Shown piece by piece: positions 1 through 6,528 of a stretch of 13,499 nucleotides of DNA. This DNA is from Acidobacteriota bacterium. GTDB lineage: Bacteria > Acidobacteriota > Vicinamibacteria > Vicinamibacterales > UBA2999. Numbering within the stretch: the first letter of the stretch is position 1; each line of letters opens with the position of its first letter. The stretch is taken from NCBI GenBank assembly GCA_013140955.1, contig JABFRY010000479.1, forward strand, positions 1 through 13,499, read 5' to 3'. The notes beneath the pieces were generated by a model. The model saw only the letters and a program-made list of their open reading frames with translations, was not told the DNA's origin and searched no databases. A program made the position numbers and the translations under genes.

Positions 1-84
1 CCACCCGTTTGCGGCTCGCCCTGGCGGCCTGTTCCAACTACCCGGCGGGCTTCTTCCACGCGTACGGGCGGATCGCCGCGCGCG
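1..84. repeat. Inverted repeat arm, partner 1069-1152
   Basis: Bases 1-84 are the reverse complement of 1152-1069 (position k pairs with 1153-k), with a single mismatch at position 9 (T where G is expected). The match stops abruptly after position 84 (C at 85 where A is expected). Read on the + strand the arm encodes the PhoD core segment containing LALAACSNYPAGFF. It touches the left edge of the window, so the arm may be longer than seen. Confidence 0.95.
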
Positions 85-1549
85 CCCAGACATTGCCGAC
101 GAAGTACCAGTCGGCCTGCAGGCGGTCTGGCGTGATGTCCACCACGGTATACCCGTTGGACCCGCCGTCCATGTAGCGGACGCTCGGCACGTTCTGCATC
201 AGGGCCGCAGCCCGTTCCTCGGCGCGCCCGTCCCAGAAGAGCGGCGACGAGCTGACGGCCGGCGTCACGAACTCCACCGCCAGGGAGCCGGCGCCGTTCC
301 GCGGCGCGTAGCCCGACCACGGGTTCCTTGGAATGTCGTTTCCCCAGGCGCTGTGAATGTCGCCGGACAGGATGGCCACGTCGCGGATCCGCTCGGTTTC
401 GAGCAGGTCGAGGATCCGGTCGCGCGTGGCGGGATAGCCGTCCCACGGATCCGATGTGCCGACTGCGCGGCCCGGCGGGCTGAGGCGCGAGAAGATGACC
501 TGCTGTCCGAGCAGGCGCCACGCGGTCTCCGCGCGCGCCGACGCGCGCAGTTGCTCGTGGAGCCAGCGCTCCTGCGCGCTGCCGAGCATCGACCGCGACG
601 ACCGTTCGAGCGCGGCGAGATCGTTCGGCGATACCTGCAGATCCCGCAGGGCCCTGGTGTCCAGCATGACCAGGTCGGCCAGCGTGCCGAATCGGAACGA
701 CCGGTAGAGCCTGATGTCCGGACCCGCCTGCTCCCGGATCGGCAGCCACTCCAGGTATGCGCGGTACGCGGCCGCCTTGCGGGCCGCCCAGGTGCCTTCG
801 GTGTCCGGCTGGTGATTGACGGCCCCTTCCCGGGAGGCGTTGTCCGCCAGCTCGTGATCGTCCCACACGACGATGAACGGATGCTGCCGGTGAGCCTCCT
901 GCAGGTCGGGATCGGTGCGGTACACCGAGTACCGCAGCCGGTAGTCGGCGAGGGATACGATCTCCTGGTTGGGCTGCGGTATCCGGCCGAGTTCGGTGCC
1001 GTCGCCGAAGTAGCCGTTCTCGTACTCGTAGATGTAGTCGCCGAGGTGCACCACCGCATCCAGATCGTCGCGCGCGGCGATCCGCCCGTACGCGTGGAAG
1101 AAGCCCGCCGGGTAGTTGGAACAGGCCGCCAGGGCGAGCCGCACACGGGTGGCGCCGGCCGGCGGCAGCGTCCGGGTCCGCCCGACCACCGAGCGTTCAC
1201 CCGCCGCGGTGAACGCGTAGTAGTACGTCGCGCCCGGCTCGAGCCCGGCCGCGTCCACCTTCACGGTGAAGTCGCGATCCGCGCTGGTGCGCACGTTCCC
1301 GCTGGCGACCACGCGTGCGAGGGCGGGGTCGGTGGCGATCGTCCAGCGCACGTCCACCGGCGGCGCCGCGGCCACGAGCACGGTGGGTGGCGTCACGCGC
1401 GTCCACAGGATGACGCGGTCGGCCAGCGGGTCGCCGCTCGCCACGCCGTGTCGGAACCGCGTGGATCCCGTGCCCTGCGCATGAACGGACAGCGGCAGGA
1501 GCAGCCCGGCCCCGGTTTGCCACAGGAAATCACGTCGGGAGAGCACCAC
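38..1549 (-). CDS. phoD: PhoD-family alkaline phosphatase/phosphodiesterase, 3' end replaced by inverted copy of its own core
   Basis: Secreted metal-dependent phosphatase or phosphodiesterase that would release phosphate from organic esters outside the cytoplasm. Read from the GTG at 1549 (503 aa), it opens with a Tat-like leader, SRRDFLW then a hydrophobic run ending SVHAQ. It continues with the PhoD N-terminal domain (GVASGDP near residue 35, ILWTRV) and the metallophosphatase core: AACSNY near 141-146, HLGDYIYEY at 168-176, VVWDDHE at 227-233 and SGDIHSAW at 395-402. These match the metal-ligand blocks of the family. The last own residue is about W488. The following 15 residues and the TAG stop are translated from an inverted duplicate of the gene's own centre (1-84), so the true C-terminus is not in this window. 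The track-length frame upstream of 1549 is Arg/Pro-rich and not protein-like. GTG 1546 is an equally possible start. Function is confident; the 3' end as written is not. Confidence 0.9.
   Translation of the reverse strand: MVLSRRDFLWQTGAGLLLPLSVHAQGTGSTRFRHGVASGDPLADRVILWTRVTPPTVLVAAAPPVDVRWTIATDPALARVVASGNVRTSADRDFTVKVDAAGLEPGATYYYAFTAAGERSVVGRTRTLPPAGATRVRLALAACSNYPAGFFHAYGRIAARDDLDAVVHLGDYIYEYENGYFGDGTELGRIPQPNQEIVSLADYRLRYSVYRTDPDLQEAHRQHPFIVVWDDHELADNASREGAVNHQPDTEGTWAARKAAAYRAYLEWLPIREQAGPDIRLYRSFRFGTLADLVMLDTRALRDLQVSPNDLAALERSSRSMLGSAQERWLHEQLRASARAETAWRLLGQQVIFSRLSPPGRAVGTSDPWDGYPATRDRILDLLETERIRDVAILSGDIHSAWGNDIPRNPWSGYAPRNGAGSLAVEFVTPAVSSSPLFWDGRAEERAAALMQNVPSVRYMDGGSNGYTVVDITPDRLQADWYFVGNVWARAAIRPYAWKKPAG
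1069..1152. repeat. Inverted repeat arm inside the PhoD-family gene, partner 1-84
   Basis: This is the in-frame copy of the repeat: on the minus strand it encodes the PhoD core around AACSNY, where the family expects it. It is therefore the original, and 1-84 is the displaced inverted copy. 83 of 84 positions agree. Confidence 0.95.
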
Positions 1550-1555
1550 GCGGCG

Positions 1556-1561
1556 ATAGTA
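1556..1561 (-). promoter_or_regulatory. -10-like hexamer TACTAT before the PhoD-family gene
   Basis: Minus-strand TACTAT (4 of 6 to TATAAT) ends 6 nt before the GTG at 1549 and 9 nt before the GTG at 1546. No convincing -35 lies at 16-18 nt. The only purine-rich run (GGAGGG near 1585-1590) is about 35 nt from the start, too far to serve as a Shine-Dalgarno. If the box is used, the mRNA would be leaderless or nearly so. Confidence 0.4.
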
Positions 1562-1701
1562 GCCGACCTGCGCCGTCGTGGGATCCCTCCACGCGGGGCG
1601 GCAGGTGCCAACCGGCCGGGACGGTGAGGCTCGACGGCCGGCCCCCACGGTCCCCGCCGCTCCAGGCCGCGCGCGGTTGACGCGGCCGCGCGGCGCTCCA
1701 G

Positions 1702-1707
1702 TACACT
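1702..1707 (+). promoter_or_regulatory. -10-like hexamer TACACT with upstream TTGACG
   Basis: TACACT (4 of 6 to TATAAT) ends 9 nt before ATG 1717. TTGACG at 1677-1682 is a good -35 match but sits 19 nt upstream, slightly long. No Shine-Dalgarno lies between box and ATG, so a leaderless transcript is likely. Confidence 0.45.
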
Positions 1708-1716
1708 GGTGTGCCG

Positions 1717-2094
1717 ATGCGCTCCATCCTCCGGCTCCACCTGCGGGCCGTGGCCGCCACGCTGCTCGTCGCCCTGGTCGCCGCCGGGGACGGGATCGTG
1801 CTGCACGGGATGGGCGAGGCCCACGCCGTGACCGGCGGCGCCTGGGTGGCGGCGCACGACGCGTCCGCGCATCGCATCGGTGCGGGCGACGACGGGACGC
1901 GCCACGAAGCCCCCACGTGTCTGGTCTGTCAGTGGACACGGGCGTTTCATCCGTCTCCCGACCACCACGTGCTTCCCGGCCAGGCTCCGGAGGCGCGCGT
2001 CGGGCTCGTGCGGTCGGCCGTTCACGTGCCCGCTCAGGTCCGCTTCGCCCAGCCGCCCCTCAGGTCGCCCCCGCCTGCTCCAGCGCACACCTGA
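1717..2094 (+). CDS. Small exported CxxC, His-rich protein (DUF2946-like layout) upstream of the TonB receptor
   Basis: A 125-aa protein with an N-terminal signal or anchor (residues 9-24, a hydrophobic run after MRSILRLHLR), a CLVC motif at 68-71, about eleven histidines spread along the chain, and a proline-rich tail (PPLRSPPPAPAHT). I do not recognise it by close homology. Its layout (signal peptide, one CxxC, short Pro-rich C-terminus, position directly before a TonB-dependent receptor) resembles the DUF2946-type small proteins found beside metal-linked receptors; that assignment is inference. It probably binds or handles a thiophilic metal in the periplasm. ATG 1717 is preferred to GTG 1711 because a -10-like box ends 9 nt before it. 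The receptor gene begins 64 bp downstream on the same strand, and the two may be co-transcribed through the hairpin at 2100-2129. Confidence 0.72.
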   Translation: MRSILRLHLRAVAATLLVALVAAGDGIVLHGMGEAHAVTGGAWVAAHDASAHRIGAGDDGTRHEAPTCLVCQWTRAFHPSPDHHVLPGQAPEARVGLVRSAVHVPAQVRFAQPPLRSPPPAPAHT

Positions 2095-2099
2095 CAGCT

Positions 2100-2129
2100 G
2101 CGACGGTGCCGCGATGACGCGGGCGTCGC
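2100..2129 (+). promoter_or_regulatory. Strong intercistronic hairpin in the TonB-receptor leader (attenuator or terminator candidate)
   Basis: GCGACG at 2100-2105 pairs with CGTCGC at 2124-2129, and inside it CCGCG at 2109-2113 pairs with CGCGG at 2118-2122 around an ATGA loop. This gives 11 bp with a small 3x1 internal bulge. A T-rich stretch (2131-2149) follows, but no uninterrupted U-tract. It lies after the small CxxC gene's stop and 29 nt before the receptor's start. Confidence 0.5.
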
Positions 2130-2158
2130 CGTTCGTTTCCCGTGTTTCTGGAGAACTC

Positions 2159-4408
2159 ATGATGTTTCGGATGCCGGTGTCGGCATGCGCCGTCGCGCTC
2201 GCGCTGCTGGTCCACGTGACCGGGGCCTGGGCGCAGACGGGCGACATGCTCGGGGGACAGTTGATCAATTCCCTGTCGGGAGACCCCGTGCCAGGAGCCA
2301 CGGTGACCCTCGAAGAGTTGCGCCGTGAGGTGGTCTCGGCCGCCGACGGATCCTTCTCGTTCGACGCCGTGCCCCCGGGCACGTATCACCTCAGCGTGCG
2401 AGCCGACGGCTATTCGTCGCGGCGCACGGAGGTGGCCGCCGGCCCCGGACAGGCCGCGCTCGTGGTACCCGTCGATCCCGAGCTGCACTTCGAGGAGGTG
2501 CTGTCGGTGGGCCCGGAAGCCCGGAGCCAGTTCGACTCGTTTCAGCCCACCTCGGTGCTCGCGGGCCAGGAGCTCTCCAAGCAGCTCGAGATGTCGCTCG
2601 GCGCCACGCTGGAGCGCCAGCCGGGCGTGACCGCCCGGAGCTTCGGTCCTGCCTCGTCGCGTCCGGTGATCCGGGGCCTCGACGGCGACCGCGTGCTCAT
2701 CCTGCAGGACGGCCAGCGTATGGGCGACCTGTCGAGCCAGTCCGGGGACCACGGCGTCACGGTCAATCCGGCCTCGGCCCAACGCATCGAGGTCGTGCGC
2801 GGCCCGGCAACGCTCCTGTACGGCGCCAATGCGATCGGCGGCCTGGTCAACGTGATCACGGATCAGATCCCCACCCGGCCCACGACAGGGGCCAGCGGGA
2901 ACGTCACGTTCGATCTGGGATCGGCCGCGACCGAGGCCGGGACCGCAGGCGACGTCCACGTCGGCAACGGCACGTTCGCCCTGCACGTGGGCGGTGGCGG
3001 TCGGCGATCGGGAGACGTGGGCACGCCGCTCGGGGCCGTGGTGAACTCACAGTCGCGGAGCGGCTTCGGCAATGTCGGCCTGTCGTGGACGGGCGACCGG
3101 CGCTACGTCGGTGGCAGCTACGGCTACGACGACACCCGGTACGGCATTCCCGTCGTGGACGACGGCCAGCTGCAGCTCACGCCTCGCCGCCACGCCGTGT
3201 CCTTCCGTGCCGGTGGCGAGGGACTCCCCGGGCTGTTCGAGGCCTACAGGACCACGCTCGCGATTCGGCGCTATCGGCACGAGGAGCTCGAGGGCGCCGA
3301 CGTGGGCACCGCGTTCATCAATCGGACGACCGATTTCGAGTTGATGGGGTCGCACCGGCCCATCGGGCGGATGAAGGGCAGCCTTGGCGCCTGGATTCTG
3401 CGGCGCAGCTTCGACGCCCAGGGTGCGGAAGCCCTGTCACCCGCCGTGGATCAGAACGGGCTGGCCGCGTTCTTCTACGAGGAGGTCGAGTGGCCGCACG
3501 TGACCGGACAGTTCGGCGGACGGGTCGATCACGTGGACTACGCCCCCGCCGGGGAGACGTCGAGGACCTTCACGTCCGGGTCCGGCTCCCTCGGCCTGCT
3601 GGTGCGCCCCGCGGCCGCCGATGATCGGCTCACGCTGGCGCTGAGCGTGGCGCGTTCGTCCCGCAACCCCGCCCTCGAGGAGCTCTTCTTCTTCGGGAAC
3701 CATCACGGCAACTTCGCCTTCGAGATCGGCAACCCGGGGATCGGACCCGAACGTGCCACGGGCGTGGACCTGTCGCTTCGCTGGCGCACCGCACGCATCT
3801 CCGGCGAGGTCACGTACTTCCGCAACGACATCGCCGACTACATCTTCCGGAGCCCTCTGAGCGAAGACGCCTTCCTGGCGCGTGAGGAGGAGTTCGACGC
3901 CAGATTCCCCGGCCGTCACGGCGACGAGGAGGCACACGAGCACGGCGAGGACGAGCTGCCGATCGTCGAGTACGTGGCGGCCGACAGCCTGCTCCAGGGC
4001 GTGGAAGCACATGCCGACGTGCAGATCCATCCTCGCCTCACCGCGGAAGCCGGGCTCGACTACGTGCGCGGGACCCTCTCGACGACGGGCGAGGCCCTGC
4101 CGCGCATTCCGCCGCTCAGGTTTCGAGGCGGTCTGCGCTACCAGGCCAACGCGTTCCAGGCGGGCGGGGAGGTGGTGGCCGCGGCGGCGCAGGAGCGGGT
4201 GTTTCGGGAGGAAACGCCGAATGCGCGCTACGGACTGCTACGGCTCTACGCGGCGTACTCCCTCCAGACCGGTGCCGCCGTGAGCACGTTCACGGTCCGG
4301 ATGGACAACGTGACCGATGCGCTCTACCGGAATCATCTGTCGCTCATCAAGGACGTGGTGCCCGAGATGGGCCGCAACGTGCGGGTCCTCTACAACGTCA
4401 CGTTCTGA
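2159..4408 (+). CDS. TonB-dependent outer-membrane receptor, ZnuD-like, probable zinc/metal uptake
   Basis: Outer-membrane gated channel driven by TonB/ExbBD, 749 aa. A signal peptide (1-25, ending GAWAQ) is followed by a carboxypeptidase-regulatory-like beta domain (about 32-105, with VPPGTYHLSVRADGY) and a TonB-box-like EEVLSVG at 112-118. The plug spans about 130-238 (VIRGLDGDRVLILQDGQR, EVVRGPATLLYGANAIGG) and a long beta barrel ends in the classical terminal Phe (LYNVTF). The SGDHGVTVNP segment of the plug and an acidic, His-containing loop (about 577-600, H587, H593, H595) resemble ZnuD-type zinc receptors; substrate is inferred from these. The preceding CxxC/His-rich small protein supports a metal role. 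GGAG at 2150-2153 fits ATG 2159 (or 2162), and the signal peptide begins there; the open frame extends upstream without protein-like sequence. It overlaps the convergent pseudouridine synthase by 11 bp. Confidence 0.9.
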   Translation: MMFRMPVSACAVALALLVHVTGAWAQTGDMLGGQLINSLSGDPVPGATVTLEELRREVVSAADGSFSFDAVPPGTYHLSVRADGYSSRRTEVAAGPGQAALVVPVDPELHFEEVLSVGPEARSQFDSFQPTSVLAGQELSKQLEMSLGATLERQPGVTARSFGPASSRPVIRGLDGDRVLILQDGQRMGDLSSQSGDHGVTVNPASAQRIEVVRGPATLLYGANAIGGLVNVITDQIPTRPTTGASGNVTFDLGSAATEAGTAGDVHVGNGTFALHVGGGGRRSGDVGTPLGAVVNSQSRSGFGNVGLSWTGDRRYVGGSYGYDDTRYGIPVVDDGQLQLTPRRHAVSFRAGGEGLPGLFEAYRTTLAIRRYRHEELEGADVGTAFINRTTDFELMGSHRPIGRMKGSLGAWILRRSFDAQGAEALSPAVDQNGLAAFFYEEVEWPHVTGQFGGRVDHVDYAPAGETSRTFTSGSGSLGLLVRPAAADDRLTLALSVARSSRNPALEELFFFGNHHGNFAFEIGNPGIGPERATGVDLSLRWRTARISGEVTYFRNDIADYIFRSPLSEDAFLAREEEFDARFPGRHGDEEAHEHGEDELPIVEYVAADSLLQGVEAHADVQIHPRLTAEAGLDYVRGTLSTTGEALPRIPPLRFRGGLRYQANAFQAGGEVVAAAAQERVFREETPNARYGLLRLYAAYSLQTGAAVSTFTVRMDNVTDALYRNHLSLIKDVVPEMGRNVRVLYNVTF

Positions 4409-5336
4409 GCGCCTCGTGCCGGGCGCCTGGGCACGACTGCTCCAGCACCCGGCGGAAGTCGTCCGGAAGCCGCGCTTCCAGGCGCAGGGGCGCTGGCCAG
4501 GCCGGATGCGTCACCGTGACGCGCCAGGCGTGCAGCGCCTGGTGATCGAGCAGGGGATGCGGGACTCCGTAGTCCGCATCCCCGACCACCGGCCATCCCG
4601 CCGCGGCCATGTGGACGCGAATCTGATGCGTGCGTCCGGTCAGCAGCTCGCACCGCAGCAGTGACACGTCGTCGCCGGTTCGAAGCACCTCGTACCGCGT
4701 GCGGCTGGGCGCGCCGTCGTCGCGTACGACCACGCGCCGCCGGTCGGCTGCGTCCCGCCCCAGCGGAGCGCTGAGGACGCCCGCCTCGCGCGGTGGCCGG
4801 CCTCGTACCAGCACCAGGTATTCCTTGGCGATGGCGCCGTCGCCCTGCAACTGGTGCTGCACGTCGCCTCCGAGCGCCACGAGCACGAGACCCGACGTCC
4901 CGCGATCGAGCCGCGTGAGGATGCCGGGCCGAGCGGCGGGTCGGTCGCGCAGATGCCAGAGCACGCCGTTCAGCAGCGTCCCGGAACGGTTGCGGTACGA
5001 CGGGTGCACGACCGTGCCCGCGGCCTTATTGAGGGCCAGCAGGCGGTGGTCTTCGTACACAATGGACAGGTCGAGGGCCTCGGCCGAGGGGCGCTGTCGT
5101 GCAGGCGCCTCGACGGGGCGGTCGATCTCGACCACGCTGTCCGGCATGGCGGGCGAGGCGGACCGCCGCACCGTTCGGCGGTTCATCCGGACGTGGCCGT
5201 CCTGGATCCACAGCTGAACCCGTGTGCGTGACGAGCCGAAGAGGTCGCCCGCCCGGCTCAGCACCAGCTGGTCGAGCCGCTTGCCGGCGTCGGCCCGGTG
5301 CGTGATGAAGTGGACGACGGTGCTCGGGTCGGACAT
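4398..5336 (-). CDS. RluA-family 23S rRNA/tRNA pseudouridine synthase with S4 domain
   Basis: Isomerises specific uridines to pseudouridine in structured RNA, most likely 23S rRNA. The 312-aa protein has an N-terminal S4 RNA-binding domain (about 15-60, GKRLDQLVLSR and IQDGHVRMNRRTV). The catalytic domain follows (about 90-295), with LLALNKAAGTVVHP, the active-site block LTRLDRGTSGL (catalytic Asp about D144), KEYLVLVRG, and GRTHQIRVHMAAAGWPVVGD. That order is the RluA/RluC/RluD architecture. The residue before RLD is Thr, where RluA/RluD members usually carry His. The exact target cannot be told, so no gene symbol is given. Start ATG 5336 is chosen because the S4 domain begins soon after it; the much longer open frame upstream is a shadow of msrA. 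A minus-strand TATGAT at 5352-5357 lies 15 nt upstream. Divergent from msrA. Confidence 0.9.
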   Translation of the reverse strand: MSDPSTVVHFITHRADAGKRLDQLVLSRAGDLFGSSRTRVQLWIQDGHVRMNRRTVRRSASPAMPDSVVEIDRPVEAPARQRPSAEALDLSIVYEDHRLLALNKAAGTVVHPSYRNRSGTLLNGVLWHLRDRPAARPGILTRLDRGTSGLVLVALGGDVQHQLQGDGAIAKEYLVLVRGRPPREAGVLSAPLGRDAADRRRVVVRDDGAPSRTRYEVLRTGDDVSLLRCELLTGRTHQIRVHMAAAGWPVVGDADYGVPHPLLDHQALHAWRVTVTHPAWPAPLRLEARLPDDFRRVLEQSCPGARHEALRT

Positions 5337-5360
5337 CTCGCCGTGCTGGCGATCATATGG

Positions 5361-5374
5361 CACTGCCCGCAGTG
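5361..5374. promoter_or_regulatory. Short dyad in the divergent promoter between the pseudouridine synthase and msrA
   Basis: CACTGC-CC-GCAGTG is a perfect 6-bp inverted repeat with a 2-nt centre. A CATATG palindrome (5354-5359) adjoins it. Both lie in the 57-bp space between the two divergent starts, where a shared operator could sit. No regulator is recognised. Confidence 0.25.
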
Positions 5375-5393
5375 GCGCTGCCTGGAGGTTCCC

Positions 5394-6026
5394 ATGAAGC
5401 TGAGGCTGCCGACCGCGGACCAGGCCCTGCCCGGGCGCGACGATTCGATGCCGGTGCCCGCGGCGCACGCGGTGAACGGTACGGGGCTGCAGCCGCCATT
5501 TCCTCCCGGTCACGAGGTGGCGCTGTTCGGGATGGGATGCTTCTGGGGAGCCGAGCGGCTGTTCTGGCGCCTGCCCGGCGTGTACACCACCGCCGTGGGC
5601 TATGCAGGTGGCCTGACCCCGAACCCCACCTACCGCGAGGTCTGTTCCGGCATGACCGGGCACACCGAGGTGGTGCTGGTGGCGTTCGACCCGGCGGCCG
5701 TGTCCTGGGACGCCCTGCTGCGCGTGTTCTGGGAGGGCCACGACCCCACGCAGGGCATGCAACAGGGTAACGACGTGGGCACCCAGTACCGCTCGGCGAT
5801 CTACTGCACCTCGGACGCCCAGCTGACACAGGCGTTGACGTCCCGCGCGGCGTTCGCGGCCCGTCTGGCCGAAGCCGGTTATGGCCCGATCACGACCGAA
5901 ATCGGCCCGGCCCCTCCCTTCTACTATGCGGAGGAGTACCACCAGCAGTATCTGGCCAAGAATCCGGCCGGCTACTGCGGGCTGGGTGGCACCGGGGTGT
6001 CCTGTCCGGTCGGCGTGTCGCTCTAG
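5394..6026 (+). CDS. msrA: Peptide methionine (S)-S-oxide reductase MsrA
   Basis: Reduces methionine-S-sulfoxide in proteins or free form back to methionine, using thioredoxin; cytoplasmic oxidative-damage repair. The 210-aa length matches the long E. coli-type enzyme (212 aa). The N-terminal extension (ADQALPGRDDSMPVPAAHAV) is the one seen in that subtype. The active site GCFWGAERLFW holds the nucleophile C49. PNPTYREVCSGMTGH, WEGHDPTQGMQQGNDVGTQY and the resolving-cysteine tail GYCGLGGTGVSCP (C195, C204) follow. TGGAGG at 5383-5388, 5 nt before ATG 5394, is a good Shine-Dalgarno and fixes the start although the frame runs further upstream. Divergent from the pseudouridine synthase; an unrecognised gene follows 54 bp later behind its own -10 box. 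Confidence 0.97.
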   Translation: MKLRLPTADQALPGRDDSMPVPAAHAVNGTGLQPPFPPGHEVALFGMGCFWGAERLFWRLPGVYTTAVGYAGGLTPNPTYREVCSGMTGHTEVVLVAFDPAAVSWDALLRVFWEGHDPTQGMQQGNDVGTQYRSAIYCTSDAQLTQALTSRAAFAARLAEAGYGPITTEIGPAPPFYYAEEYHQQYLAKNPAGYCGLGGTGVSCPVGVSL

Positions 6027-6065
6027 GGTCCCGCCCCGGACGCTGCGAGCGGCAGGGCCCGGCGG

Positions 6066-6071
6066 TATAAT
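6066..6071 (+). promoter_or_regulatory. Perfect -10 box TATAAT 9 nt before an ATG
   Basis: TATAAT is an exact consensus in a very GC-rich sequence and ends 9 nt before ATG 6081. No recognisable -35 lies 16-18 nt upstream (around GCTGCG) and no Shine-Dalgarno lies between. A transcription start at or within about 3 nt of the ATG is expected, giving a leaderless mRNA. Confidence 0.65.
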
Positions 6072-6080
6072 TCCCCGGTC

Positions 6081-6518
6081 ATGAGCAGGGTTACCTACGC
6101 GAACATCGCCACCACCGCCGAGCAGGGCCAGTTGCGCGAGGCGCACCGTGTCCGCCTCGTCACGGCCGCGGAAGAGGGGACCGGCATCGACAGGCTCCCC
6201 ACCGGCGTCTACGGCTTCACCTACGCCCCGGCCACGCCGAATGCGCCCCTGTTTTCAGACCGACGCTTCCGCTGCTTCGAGATGCACAAGCTCTCGGACG
6301 GGGATGTGCTCATCATCGGGTTCGTGACGCGCGACGCGGCCCTGCAGCTGTCGACGGCATCCGACACGGCCAGGCTTCGCCTGATGCCCGACCCCGATGC
6401 CAGCAACGACACCCTCGTGGTGGTGTCGCACTCGAGGCTCAAGGTGCACCAGCAGTTCTCTGCGCCCAACGAACAGGGCCTCGAGATTACCGTGGCACCC
6501 GCGCTCGAGTCCGCCTGA
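6081..6518 (+). CDS. Hypothetical protein, 145 aa, family not recognised
   Basis: I do not recognise this protein. It is acidic to neutral, has no signal peptide or membrane segment, and has a single cysteine (in RFRCFEMH). Alternating hydrophobic stretches (DGDVLIIGFVT, DTLVVVSHSRLKVHQQF, GLEITVAP) suggest a small beta-rich soluble cytoplasmic domain. The frame is convincing: it fills the interval between msrA and the convergent sulfurtransferase, has GC-rich third positions, and begins 9 nt after a consensus TATAAT. Its stop lies 10 bp from the sulfurtransferase stop. Being behind its own promoter it need not share a role with msrA, and no function is proposed. Confidence 0.8.
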   Translation: MSRVTYANIATTAEQGQLREAHRVRLVTAAEEGTGIDRLPTGVYGFTYAPATPNAPLFSDRRFRCFEMHKLSDGDVLIIGFVTRDAALQLSTASDTARLRLMPDPDASNDTLVVVSHSRLKVHQQFSAPNEQGLEITVAPALESA

Positions 6519-6528
6519 TCCCGCCGGC

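Noticed and set aside
353..1627. 424-aa open frame on the + strand opposite the phosphatase
   Set aside because: Arg/Val/Gly-rich low-complexity translation with no family motif; antisense shadow of a gene with clear catalytic blocks.
1550..1939. N-terminal 130-residue extension of the phosphatase frame
   Set aside because: Arg/Pro-rich and not protein-like, it runs through the divergent promoter and antisense of the 1717 gene; the Tat-like leader begins at 1549.
1880..2158. 93-residue upstream extension of the TonB-receptor frame
   Set aside because: It overlaps the small CxxC gene in another frame, and the signal peptide and Shine-Dalgarno place the start at 2159.
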